DNA of 64,000 nucleotides from Janthinobacterium sp051380735. Lineage in GTDB: Bacteria; Pseudomonadota; Gammaproteobacteria; Burkholderiales; Burkholderiaceae_D. The notes under the pieces were generated by a model that saw nothing but the letters and a program-made list of their open reading frames with translations, did not search any database and was not told where the DNA came from. Both the position numbers and the translations under genes were made by a program. Positions 16,628 to 25,390 of the stretch are shown here, piece by piece. The DNA lies in assembly GCF_051380735.1 (NCBI RefSeq), contig NZ_JBNYXQ010000010.1, forward strand, positions 112,788 through 176,787, written 5' to 3'. The number at the start of each line of letters is the position of its first letter. The first letter of the stretch is position 1.

Positions 16628-17543
16628 AACCGCCGCCGCCGCAACCACCGCAGCCGCTGCCGCAGGACGAACCACCGCTGTCGCCGCCGCCGTCACCGCC
16701 GGAGGACGAGTCGCCCGAGCCGCCGGACGACGAATCGCCGCTGTAACTCTGGCGCGGCAGCGGGTACATCTCGGCCACATACGCGTAGACGGACAGCGGC
16801 AGCGCGCCGATGCCGAAAATGGCGGCCAGCAGCGCCATGTCCGCGCTGCCGTTGCCTGCCTGCAGGCGCGACGAGCGCACGTTCAGGCGGCTGAACAGCA
16901 TGCGCAGGTCACTGATCAGGCGCTGCGCGGCCGCACTGCTGGAGGTGGTGCGCAGGCCGCGCAGTTTCAGCAAAAATACCGCCGTCAGGATCGCCAGGAA
17001 CAGCAGGTTGTAATGCCCGGTGCTCACCGCGATGATGGCTTTGACAAGGGCGACAGTCAGCAGCAGGTAATGGGCGACCCAGGTGGCTCTTGCACGCCGG
17101 CGCATCAGTGGCGCACCGACCAGCAATTGCTGCTCTGTCAATGTGCGCAAATACGCCCGGCATGACGGGAAATCGTCGGCTTGCACCTCCAGCTCCTTGC
17201 TGTGGGCCTGACGGCCCAGGTACAGCCGCAGTACATCGCGTTCGATGTCATGGCTGGCAAAGCGCAGGCTGTCGGCGCTGGTTGTCTCGAGCAGCGGCCC
17301 ATCGGCGCGCAGCAGGCCGCGGTCAACCAGCACGATGGCGGCAATTTTTACCGCTTCGAGCGCGCCGCCACGCAGGAACGCGATGCAGTAAGGGTCCTCG
17401 GCCAGCGACAATTGCGCATGCGGATTGCGCAATTCCTGGCGCAGCAGCAGCTCGCGCACGCCGTAATAGACGATCAGGCCCAATACCAGGTAGGCCGCCA
17501 GGAACCACGGGCCGGTCCAGTAAAACGGATTGGCGCCTGTCAC
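16617..17543 (-). CDS. TIGR04222-like membrane protein with Cys/Gly-rich C-terminal tail
   Basis: 308 residues from GTG 17543, overlapping the stop of the upstream gene (GTGA). It begins MTGANPFYWTGPWFLAAYL. Predicted helices lie at about 11-30, 160-180, 185-203 and 240-260. A cytoplasmic domain at about 45-150 contains DPYCIAFLRGG, the signature I associate with TIGR04222-type proteins. From residue 266 the sequence is Ser/Gly/Asp-rich, then ends CGSGCGGCGGGGCGS with cysteines at 294, 298, 301 and 306. The last helix would put this tail in one compartment as a free flexible end. The adjacent DUF692 enzyme makes these cysteines likely modification or metal-binding sites (inference). The function of the membrane domain is unknown. 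Confidence 0.88.
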   Translation of the reverse strand: MTGANPFYWTGPWFLAAYLVLGLIVYYGVRELLLRQELRNPHAQLSLAEDPYCIAFLRGGALEAVKIAAIVLVDRGLLRADGPLLETTSADSLRFASHDIERDVLRLYLGRQAHSKELEVQADDFPSCRAYLRTLTEQQLLVGAPLMRRRARATWVAHYLLLTVALVKAIIAVSTGHYNLLFLAILTAVFLLKLRGLRTTSSSAAAQRLISDLRMLFSRLNVRSSRLQAGNGSADMALLAAIFGIGALPLSVYAYVAEMYPLPRQSYSGDSSSGGSGDSSSGGDGGGDSGGSSCGSGCGGCGGGGCGS

Positions 17544-18268
17544 CGCAACTGCTCCGCATGGTCGCGCAGTTGTGCGGTAATGTCCATCAGGCCCCTGAAC
17601 GCGGGCATTGCCATTCCCGGTGCCAGATGCGCCGTTTCGCGCGCGTTCGACATGGCCTGCAAGGCCGTCTGCAGTGCGGGCTGGTTCAGGCTGTCGACAA
17701 ATGCTTCCAGCGCCTGCTTGCCCGGCAGCGGCGCCTTGCCGCTCAGTTGCGCCAGCGAGGCGGCAGCCGCGCGCAACGGGGCTGCCGCATCGGCGATGAC
17801 GTCGGCCAGTTGTTCTTCATTGATGCTTACCAGCAGATAGCGTTCGCGCATGCGCAGTTGCTGGTTCAGCAGCACCTGGCGCACGCGCCTGAGCAGGGCG
17901 TCGCGATTGGTGTGCAAGCGGGCAAATGGATCCTGTCCGAACAGCACTTTGTGGCGTGCGATGATATCGGCAAATTTGACGGCGAATGCCTCGGCCGCGT
18001 CGTCCAGTTCACTATCGAGCAGGAACATCACCTGCAGTTCGATGGCGGCGTTCGCCATACGCAATGTGCCGCGCAGTTTGTCAGCCGATTCAGTGGAAAA
18101 TCGCTTCAGCAGCAACAGCAGATTGACGTCCGAGGTGGCGCGTAACTGGCCATCGGCGGCCGAACCGAACAGCACGGCGCAGGAAAGGTCGGAACCGAAG
18201 GCGTTTTGCGCGGCGTTGACAAACAGCGTCAGGTGGCGTTCGATCTCGGTTGGCAGGGGTGTCGGCAT
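17540..18268 (-). CDS. Nucleotidyltransferase-fold protein, possibly inactive
   Basis: 242 residues from ATG 18268 (MPTPLPTEIERHLTLFVNAAQ). The N-terminal third resembles the minimal nucleotidyltransferase fold: VLFGSAADGQLRATSDVNLLLLL. In active enzymes the motif is GS followed by D-x-D; here the second Asp is Asn (SDVN), so catalysis may be lost. The rest is helical, with no membrane segment. It is first in the four-gene operon and its stop overlaps the GTG of the membrane protein gene. It could be a regulatory or scaffold protein of the DUF692 system. Alternative start: TTG or ATG up to 18304 in the same frame. Confidence 0.75.
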   Translation of the reverse strand: MPTPLPTEIERHLTLFVNAAQNAFGSDLSCAVLFGSAADGQLRATSDVNLLLLLKRFSTESADKLRGTLRMANAAIELQVMFLLDSELDDAAEAFAVKFADIIARHKVLFGQDPFARLHTNRDALLRRVRQVLLNQQLRMRERYLLVSINEEQLADVIADAAAPLRAAAASLAQLSGKAPLPGKQALEAFVDSLNQPALQTALQAMSNARETAHLAPGMAMPAFRGLMDITAQLRDHAEQLR

Positions 18269-18430
18269 CGCGTCTTCTTTCAGGTTGGCAAGCAAGATGT
18301 TCACTTATTTGCAATATAGCAAAAATATGCGGCCAGGCGCGCGCGTGCATGCAATTGTCACGCTGGCGTCACAATCGGACGTCAAGATGCATACTGGGGC
18401 AGTGATGCCATCGATTTTGAATGACGGGGC

Positions 18431-19879
18431 ATGATGAACAAGTATTGGACGAGGAGTGCGTTGCTGGCCGTGGCCGGCATCTTGCTGGCTTTCGCATCGC
18501 TGGAAATATTGGGTGGGCCGCTCGGCTGGCTGGCCGACGGTCGCGAGGCGGCTGGTCTGCTTGTCGGTGATGGCATACCGCTGCTGCAGTTGCTGCTGCT
18601 GGCGATGCTGCTGGACCACCTTATGTGGGCGTTAGCCGCACGCGGTCGCACCCTCGACATGCGCGTGCCGCGGCTGGCGCTGCAGATCGTCACCTTTTTG
18701 ATTTATGCGCTGTCTTTTTGCGGCATATTGAACCAGGTCTTCGGCCTGTCGATGACGGCCATGCTGGGCGCGTCCGGGGTGATTGGCCTGATACTCGGTT
18801 TCGGCCTGCGCGGCCTTGTGGCCGACGTGTTTTCAGGTATCGCTCTGCACCTCGACGCGTCGATCGGCGTCGGCGACTGGGTCGACCTGCAATATCGTGG
18901 CCGCGACCTGTCAGGCAAGGTGCTCGATTTTGCATGGCGCACCGTGGTGTTGGCCGACCGCGCCGACAACCTGGTACTGATACCGAATGGCGAATTTGCC
19001 GGCGTGATGGTGACCAATCGCTCGCGCCCAAGTCCCTTGTCCAAATACGAGTGCGTGCTGGAACTCGATGCCGACCACGATACGGCGCGCATCCTGGCCA
19101 TCCTCGATAACGCTCTGGCGCGCGCGGTGCAGGACGGCATGCTGGCTGCCCTGCCGGCGCCGTATGTGCAGGTCGCGGCGCTGAAAGACGGCCTGGTGAC
19201 CTACCGCCTGGTGTATTTCGTCGAGGTGGGCGCCAGGTCGCCCGGCACCCACAGCCACGTGGCGCTGCAATATGGCGCCCAATTCCTGCGTGCGGCCGGC
19301 GTGCCGCTCGCCAGCCCCCGGCAGGTTGAATGGCGCCGCCATGGCGGTGATGGCCGGCATGTCATCGAACGGCCCGAGGTGCGCGTCAGCGTGCTGGCCA
19401 GCGCGCCTTACCTGGCGGTGCTGTCGCCGCAGGAGCTGGCCGTGATCGCGGCCGAAACGGTGACGGTGCATACGGGCGCCGGGCAGACGCTGCTGAACGC
19501 CGGCGACCCCGGGGAAACCATGTTCGTGGTGCTGGAGGGCAGTTTCGATGTCGTCATCGATGGCCCACACGGCCCGCTTGACGTGGCGCGACTATGGCCC
19601 GGCGACTGTTTCGGCGAGATGTCGCTGTTTACCGGGGCACCGCGCTCGGCCCATGTACGTGGCCGCACCGCCTGCCTGACCCTGGAAGTGACCAAGCACA
19701 CCATGGCCGGCATTTTCGCGCGCAACCCGAAACTGGTGGAACGTATTGCCGAACTGATCGACCAGCGACGCAGCGTCAACCAGGACGCCTTGCTGCGCCC
19801 GGCGGGCCTGCCGGCCGACGCGCCGCAGTCGCCTGGGATGCTCGAGCGCATCCGCGAATTTTTCAGGCTGGCGAAATAA
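18431..19879 (+). CDS. MscS-family mechanosensitive channel with C-terminal cyclic-nucleotide-binding domain
   Basis: 482 residues. N-terminal helices (about 8-25, 45-65, 78-100) lead to the MscS pore helix and beta domain: GASGVIGLILGFGLRGLVADVFSGIAL, GDWVDLQYRGRDLSGKVLDFAWRT and LIPNGEFAGVMVTNRSRPSP. From about residue 315 a cNMP-binding domain follows. Its phosphate-binding cassette is FGEMSLFTGAPRSAHVR, with the Glu and Arg that contact the cyclic nucleotide. It ends with a helical tail. Such MscS-cNMP proteins (bCNG type) conduct ions in response to cyclic nucleotide and often respond weakly to tension. The gene is divergent from the DUF692 operon and convergent with serB, the stops being adjacent. 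Confidence 0.9.
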   Translation: MMNKYWTRSALLAVAGILLAFASLEILGGPLGWLADGREAAGLLVGDGIPLLQLLLLAMLLDHLMWALAARGRTLDMRVPRLALQIVTFLIYALSFCGILNQVFGLSMTAMLGASGVIGLILGFGLRGLVADVFSGIALHLDASIGVGDWVDLQYRGRDLSGKVLDFAWRTVVLADRADNLVLIPNGEFAGVMVTNRSRPSPLSKYECVLELDADHDTARILAILDNALARAVQDGMLAALPAPYVQVAALKDGLVTYRLVYFVEVGARSPGTHSHVALQYGAQFLRAAGVPLASPRQVEWRRHGGDGRHVIERPEVRVSVLASAPYLAVLSPQELAVIAAETVTVHTGAGQTLLNAGDPGETMFVVLEGSFDVVIDGPHGPLDVARLWPGDCFGEMSLFTGAPRSAHVRGRTACLTLEVTKHTMAGIFARNPKLVERIAELIDQRRSVNQDALLRPAGLPADAPQSPGMLERIREFFRLAK

Positions 19880-20746
19880 TCAGGACAGCACGTTCAGGAT
19901 GCCGTCGAGGCCGACAAAATTGAGCGCCACGTCGGCCTGGGCGCGCACCACGGGCTTGGCGCGGAAGGCCACCGACATGCCGGCGATGCCCATCATTTTC
20001 AGGTCGTTGGCGCCGTCGCCCATGACGATGGCCTGCGATGGCGAAATGCCCAGTTCCTCGCATACACGCTCCACGGTGCGCTGCTTTTCCACGGCGTCGA
20101 CGATGCGGCCCAACACCTTGCCGGTCAGCTTGCCGTCGACGATTTCGAGCTCGTTGGCGTGCGTGTAGTCCAGGCCCATGCGTTCCTTCAGGCGATCGGT
20201 GAAGAAGGTGAAGCCGCCCGATACCAGCAAGGTTTTCAGGCCGGCTGCTTTGACGGCCGCCAGCATTTTTTCGGCGCCCGGCGACAGTTTCAAACGCTCG
20301 TCATAGACGCGCTGCAGGGCCGAGGCGTCCAGGCCTTCGAGCAGCGCCACGCGCTGCGTCAGGCTGGCGGCAAAATCGAGTTCGCCGCGCATGGCCGCTT
20401 CGGTGATCGCCGCCACCTGCGGTTTCAACCCCTGCATGTCGGCGATTTCATCGATGCACTCAATGGTGATCAAGGTCGAATCCATGTCCATCGCGACGAG
20501 CTTGAATTCGCTCAGCGTGCGATGCCCCATCAGATAGGTGGCGTCCAGCTGGGCCGCCTGCGCCGCCACCTCGATGGTCGGCAGCAGTGCTTTGGAGTAG
20601 CTGATTTTTTCGCAGCGCAGCGCATAGGGCCCCAGGCGCGTGATACTGGTCGGCGCGGCCAGCGCGGCGATGCGCTCCAGGCGTGCCGGGTCGCCGTCGA
20701 CGCCCTGCAGTATCAGATTCATGGTCATGGAAGAGGTATTGGTCAT
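19880..20746 (-). CDS. serB: Phosphoserine phosphatase SerB
   Basis: 288 residues. A regulatory N-terminal region (about 1-75) precedes the HAD core. The catalytic motif is AMDMDSTLITIECIDEIAD, with the nucleophile Asp and acid Asp of DxDST. Later motifs are LLVSGGFTFFTDRLKERMGLDY and MGDGANDLKMMGIAGMSVAFRAKP. It hydrolyses L-phosphoserine in the last step of serine synthesis. The stop abuts that of the MscS gene. It lies 19 bp downstream of the mfd start on the opposite side of a short gap: mfd (downstream in transcription) begins a separate frame whose stop is at 20766, so serB follows mfd in transcription order and may be co-transcribed. Confidence 0.95.
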   Translation of the reverse strand: MTNTSSMTMNLILQGVDGDPARLERIAALAAPTSITRLGPYALRCEKISYSKALLPTIEVAAQAAQLDATYLMGHRTLSEFKLVAMDMDSTLITIECIDEIADMQGLKPQVAAITEAAMRGELDFAASLTQRVALLEGLDASALQRVYDERLKLSPGAEKMLAAVKAAGLKTLLVSGGFTFFTDRLKERMGLDYTHANELEIVDGKLTGKVLGRIVDAVEKQRTVERVCEELGISPSQAIVMGDGANDLKMMGIAGMSVAFRAKPVVRAQADVALNFVGLDGILNVLS

Positions 20747-20765
20747 GGTAGCCTGCGGTAAAAGT

Positions 20766-23700
20766 CTAAACGGTCAATTGCTTGATGGTGGTCTTGATTT
20801 GCATCACGCGCGCGGCCAGGTCGGGCATGGCGGCGCTGATTTTGAGCTTGTCCTGGCCATGCAGCTTGATATGCCGGTTTTTCTGTATCAGTTCGATGAT
20901 GCGCATCGGATCGATCGGCGGCTTGGCCATGAATTGCACCGTGGCTGCTTCTCCATGTACGTCGATCTTGATGATGCCGACGGTTTTTGCAGCGATGCGC
21001 AGGCGGTGCGTTTCGATCAGCGCTTTCACCGGGTCGGGCAGCTTGCCGAAGCGGTCGATCAGCTCTTCCTGGATATCGTCGATCTTGTCCTGCGTGGCGC
21101 AGTTGGCCAGGCGCTTGTAGATCGACAGGCGTTCGTGCACGTCGCCGCAGAAGTCGGCCGGCAGCAGCGCCGGCACATGCAGGTTGATCTCCGTGGTCGA
21201 GGCGAGTGGCGCGGCCAGGTCCGGCTCCTTGCCAGCTTTCAAAGAGCGCACCGCTTCGTTGAGCATGTCCGAATACAGCTGGAAGCCGATTTCCGTCATC
21301 TCGCCAGACTGGCTTTCGCCCAGCACTTCGCCGGCGCCGCGAATTTCCAGGTCGTGCATGGCCAGGTAAAAGCCGCTGCCCAGTTCTTCCATCTGCTGGA
21401 TCGCGTCCAGGCGGCGCTGCGCCAGCTTGGTCAGGCCCTGCACATCGTGCACCAGCAAATAGGCATAGGCCTGGTGGTGCGAGCGGCCGACGCGGCCGCG
21501 CAGCTGGTGCAGCTGCGCCAGGCCGAACTTGTCGGCGCGGTGCATGATGATGGTGTTCGCGGTCGGCACGTCGATGCCGGTCTCGATGATGGTGGTGCAC
21601 AGCAAAATATTGAAGCGCTGGGCGACGAAATCGCGCATGACTTTTTCCAGGTCGCGCTCGTGCATCTGCCCGTGCGCCACTGCGATGCGCGCCTCGGGCA
21701 GCAGTTCGGTCAGCATCGCCAGGCGGTTCTGGATGGTTTCCACTTCGTTGTGCAGGAAGTAGATCTGGCCGCCGCGTTTCAGTTCGCGCAAGCACGCTTC
21801 GCGGATAATCGCTTCGCCTTCGCTGCGCACAAAAGTTTTGATCGCCAGGCGCTTTTGCGGCGCGGTGGCGATAATCGAAAAGTCGCGCAAGCCTTCCAGC
21901 GCCATGCCCAGCGTGCGTGGAATCGGCGTGGCCGTCAGCGTCAGCACATCGACTTCGGCGCGCAGCGCTTTCAGTGCTTCCTTCTGGCGCACGCCAAACC
22001 GATGTTCCTCGTCGATGATGACCAGCCCCAGACGCGTGAATTTCACGTCGTCGGACAGCAATTTATGGGTGCCGATAACGATATCGAGCGTGCCGTCTGC
22101 CATGCCCTTGAAGGCTTGCGTGATCTCCTTGCCGCTGCGAAAACGCGACAGCTCGGCAATGCGCACCGGCCAGTCGGCAAAGCGGTCGGCAAAGGTCTGC
22201 GCATGCTGCTCGGCCAGCAGCGTGGTCGGTGCCAGGATGGCCACCTGCTTGCCGCCCATGACGGCGATAAAGGCCGCGCGCAATGCCACTTCGGTCTTGC
22301 CGAAGCCGACGTCGCCACACACCAGGCGGTCCATCGGTTTGCCGGACGTCATGTCCTTGATCACGTTGTGAATCGCTTCGGCCTGGTCCGGCGTTTCATC
22401 GAAGCCGAAGCTGTCGGCAAAGCGCTCGTAGTCGTGCGAGGAATACTCGAAGGCGTGGCCCTGGCGCAGCGCGCGGCGCGCATACAGGTTGAGCAGTTCG
22501 GCGGCCGTGTCGCGCACCTGGTCTGCAGCGCGTCTCTTGGCTTTTTCCCACTGGCCCGAACCGAGCGAGTGCAACGGTGCGTCTTCGGGCGAGGCGCCCG
22601 AATAGCGCGAGATCACATGTAGCTGCGACACCGGCACGTACAGCTTGGTGTCTTTCGCGTATTCGAGGTGCAAAAACTCGGTTTCGCCTTCGCCCAGGTC
22701 CATGCTGGTCAGGCCCATATAGCGCCCGATGCCATGGTTGATGTGCACCACCGGGTCGCCGATTTTCAGCTCCGACAGGTCGCGCACCATCGATTCGACC
22801 TGCGTCACGCCTTCCTGCTTTTTCTTGCCTACGCGCCGGCCCGAGCCCGCATACAGCTCGGTCTCGGTAATGAACGCCAGGTTGCCTTCGTCCGTGTACA
22901 GCTCGAAGCCCGCATGCAGCGGCGCCACGCCCAGCATCAGCTTGGCGCTTGATTGCAGGAAGCCGTCGCTGCCTTCGACCGGCGTCAGGTGAAGGTCGTA
23001 TTCGGCAAAGTACTGTTGCAAGGTTTCGCGCCGGCCGTTCGATTCGGCACACACCATCACCCTGCGGCCCGGCTGCAGCAAGAAGCTGCGCAGATTGGCC
23101 AGCGGATCGTCGGCGCGGCGGTTGACGGCAATATTGGGCAGCGGCGCCGACAGTTCGGACGCCAGCGCATCGCTCGACTTGGCAATCGCCAGCCGTGCAT
23201 GGGGCTTGGCCAGTGCAAAGAATTGCTCGTCGCTCAGAAACAGCGACTCGGGCGGCAGGATAGGACGTTCGCGGTCGGCCTTCAGGAAGCGGTAGCGCGA
23301 CTGCGTGTCGGTCCAGAAGCGTTTGATGCCCTCGTCGATCTCGCCCACCAGGGCCAGCGAGGCGTCGGGCGGCAGGTAGTCGAACAGGGTGGCGGTCTGC
23401 TCGAAAAACAGCGGCAGATAGTATTCGATGCCGGCCGAGGCGATGCCGCTGCTGATGTCCTTGTACACGACCGAGCGCGAAGGGTCGCCTTCGAACTGTT
23501 CGCGCCAGCGGCTGCGGAAGGTGGTGCGCGCCGCTTCATCCATCGGAAATTCACGGCCTGGCAGCAGGCGTACTTCGTGCACCGGGTAAAGCGAGCGCTG
23601 GGTATCGGCATCAAACGTGCGGATGGTTTCGATGGTGTCGCCGAACAGGTCGAGCCGGTAGGGCAGGGCGGAGCCCATCGGGAACAGATCGAGCAGGCCG

Positions 23701-24209
23701 CCGCGCACCGAGTATTCACCGGGCGACATCACCTGCGATACATGGCTGTAACCGGCCAGCGTCAGCTGCGACTTCAGGCGCGCTTCGTCCAGCTTTTCAC
23801 CCTTCTTGAAAAAGAAGGTGTAGGCGGCCAGGAACGACGGCGGCGCCAGGCGCACCAGCGCGGTGGTGGCCGGCACGATCAGCACGTCGCACTGGCGGCT
23901 GCGGATTTCGTGCAGGGTGGCCAGGCGTTCGGAGACCAAGTCCTGGTGCGGCGAGAAGGCGTCGTAGGGCAGGGTTTCCCAGTCCGGCAGCAGATGGCAG
24001 CGCAGCTCCTTGCCGCCGAACCACGGTATTTCATCGAGCAGGCGCTGGCCATCGCTGGCCTGCGCCACCACCACCGCCAGCATCTGGCCGCGCGACTTCA
24101 GTTCCAGCGCGGCCAGTGCCAGCGCATAGGCGTCGGATGAACCATACAGGGCGGGCAGCGCGTAGCGGTTGCCGGGCTTGGGGAGCGATTTTTTCAGGGC
24201 TGAGGACAT
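20766..24209 (-). CDS. mfd: Transcription-repair coupling factor Mfd
   Basis: 1147 residues, the normal Mfd length. N-terminal UvrB-like module (about 1-350), RNA polymerase-interaction domain (about 465-530, with DPVVHINHGIGRYMGL) and a RecG-like translocase. Walker A is CGDVGFGKTEVALRAAF and the Walker B box DEEHRFGV. TATPIPRTLGMAL and GRVGRSHHQAYAYLL are helicase motifs IV-VI. The TRCF C-terminal domain closes the protein. Mfd removes RNA polymerase stalled at lesions and recruits UvrA. It precedes serB on the same strand with only 19 bp between them. Confidence 0.97.
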   Translation of the reverse strand: MSSALKKSLPKPGNRYALPALYGSSDAYALALAALELKSRGQMLAVVVAQASDGQRLLDEIPWFGGKELRCHLLPDWETLPYDAFSPHQDLVSERLATLHEIRSRQCDVLIVPATTALVRLAPPSFLAAYTFFFKKGEKLDEARLKSQLTLAGYSHVSQVMSPGEYSVRGGLLDLFPMGSALPYRLDLFGDTIETIRTFDADTQRSLYPVHEVRLLPGREFPMDEAARTTFRSRWREQFEGDPSRSVVYKDISSGIASAGIEYYLPLFFEQTATLFDYLPPDASLALVGEIDEGIKRFWTDTQSRYRFLKADRERPILPPESLFLSDEQFFALAKPHARLAIAKSSDALASELSAPLPNIAVNRRADDPLANLRSFLLQPGRRVMVCAESNGRRETLQQYFAEYDLHLTPVEGSDGFLQSSAKLMLGVAPLHAGFELYTDEGNLAFITETELYAGSGRRVGKKKQEGVTQVESMVRDLSELKIGDPVVHINHGIGRYMGLTSMDLGEGETEFLHLEYAKDTKLYVPVSQLHVISRYSGASPEDAPLHSLGSGQWEKAKRRAADQVRDTAAELLNLYARRALRQGHAFEYSSHDYERFADSFGFDETPDQAEAIHNVIKDMTSGKPMDRLVCGDVGFGKTEVALRAAFIAVMGGKQVAILAPTTLLAEQHAQTFADRFADWPVRIAELSRFRSGKEITQAFKGMADGTLDIVIGTHKLLSDDVKFTRLGLVIIDEEHRFGVRQKEALKALRAEVDVLTLTATPIPRTLGMALEGLRDFSIIATAPQKRLAIKTFVRSEGEAIIREACLRELKRGGQIYFLHNEVETIQNRLAMLTELLPEARIAVAHGQMHERDLEKVMRDFVAQRFNILLCTTIIETGIDVPTANTIIMHRADKFGLAQLHQLRGRVGRSHHQAYAYLLVHDVQGLTKLAQRRLDAIQQMEELGSGFYLAMHDLEIRGAGEVLGESQSGEMTEIGFQLYSDMLNEAVRSLKAGKEPDLAAPLASTTEINLHVPALLPADFCGDVHERLSIYKRLANCATQDKIDDIQEELIDRFGKLPDPVKALIETHRLRIAAKTVGIIKIDVHGEAATVQFMAKPPIDPMRIIELIQKNRHIKLHGQDKLKISAAMPDLAARVMQIKTTIKQLTV

Positions 24210-24295
24210 GCAGGCGATGATACTGGTGACAGAAGCAGTTGACAGGAAAGGCTGTATTGTGCGCGGCGCCTTTCATCAAGGCGCGGCAGGCACGA

Positions 24296-25240
24296 TTATA
24301 GACCATCGCCCGTGCGTACATTGGCGATGCCGAACGGCACGTGCACCATCGGTATCGTGCCCCCTGCTGATTTTAAATGGCTCAACTGGTCATCGAAAAA
24401 GATATGCGGCCTGAACACGGCCAGCACGCGCGACTTGTCCATGCCGCCGAGGAAAAACGTTTCGTCGGCGGCGACGCCCCAGCTTTTCAGGGTGGTGACC
24501 ACCCGTTCGTGCGAGGGCGCGTTGCGCGCCGTGATAATGGCGATACGCAGGATCTTCCTGTAGGCCGGATCGCGTTTTTGCGCGCGTTCCTCCAGCCGCT
24601 GCATGGCGGCCAGTTTCTGGAACAGATCGGCCAGCGGCCCGGGACGGTGCGGCGTGCCGACGTTCAGGGTTTCATGGGCATGGAATTCGTCGACGTCGTT
24701 ATTACGCTTGAAGACGGTTTCGGCCTCGTCGTCGGCGATCACGCCATCGAAGTCGAAGGCCACGCGCAGTTCGTCGTCGGCCTCGTCGTCTTCGGTGCGC
24801 GACGGCAGCACCAGGCCGGCAGGAAAATTGCAGGCCAGCGCGCCGCGCACATCGTCTTCATTCGCGCTCAGGAAGAGCGAGGCGTTGAACGCCGGCAGGT
24901 AAGGGTAGGGCGACTTGCCGGTCATGAAGGCAGCGCGCGAAATATCGAGTCCATAGTGGGCGATCGAGTGCATCACGCGCAACCCGGTTTCCGGCGAATT
25001 GCGTGAAAACAGCACCACTTCCACCGGCGCCTCGTGCGGATGGTGCTTGTTGATATTCAAAAAACGCCGGATGAAAGGAAACGCCACGCCGCGCCCCAGC
25101 ACGGTGTCGAGGTGGGTTTCCTGGTATTTGCGGTATTCCTCGGGGCCGCTGTCCAGGTAGACCTGGTGCGATTCGGACAGGTCGAACAGCGCACTTGAAG
25201 CGACGCCGATCACCAGTTTTTGTTCGATTAGATAAGCCAT
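24296..25240 (-). CDS. Cytosolic 5'-nucleotidase (PF06189-type)
   Basis: 314 residues from ATG 25240. N-terminal KLVIGVASSALFDLSES and EYRKYQETHLDTVLGRGVAFPFIRRFLNIN match the bacterial 5'-nucleotidase family related to eukaryotic cN-I. VAFDFDGVIADDEAE is the HAD-like catalytic DxD. IAIITARNAPSHERVVTTLKSWGV and FFLGGMDKSRVLAVFRPHIFFDDQ are also typical. It is expected to dephosphorylate nucleoside monophosphates in the cytoplasm. It lies upstream of mfd on the same strand, separated by 86 bp in which no feature is seen. Confidence 0.88.
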   Translation of the reverse strand: MAYLIEQKLVIGVASSALFDLSESHQVYLDSGPEEYRKYQETHLDTVLGRGVAFPFIRRFLNINKHHPHEAPVEVVLFSRNSPETGLRVMHSIAHYGLDISRAAFMTGKSPYPYLPAFNASLFLSANEDDVRGALACNFPAGLVLPSRTEDDEADDELRVAFDFDGVIADDEAETVFKRNNDVDEFHAHETLNVGTPHRPGPLADLFQKLAAMQRLEERAQKRDPAYRKILRIAIITARNAPSHERVVTTLKSWGVAADETFFLGGMDKSRVLAVFRPHIFFDDQLSHLKSAGGTIPMVHVPFGIANVRTGDGL

Positions 25241-25390
25241 GGTAGTTCCGCTGTGGTCTTGTCGTCCATCTTAGACGAATATCAATTGCGCGACCAGCTA
25301 TCGATACCCGGGAAAATAGTGATGGGATTTCATTTTTGCGCCGGGCCGGTGCACTTTTGTTTCTGTTACACCACAAGCAACTATTAAAAG

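Noticed and set aside
16628..16780. N-terminal extension of the DUF692 protein into the Ala-rich frame
   Set aside because: That stretch is the out-of-frame reading of the Cys/Gly tail codons (runs of Ala/Val); homologues begin near RVGLGW, so GTG 16627 is used.
20640..22622. A 660-codon plus-strand frame opposite serB/mfd
   Set aside because: It lies wholly over mfd and serB, and its translation is rich in His/Gln/Arg without domains.
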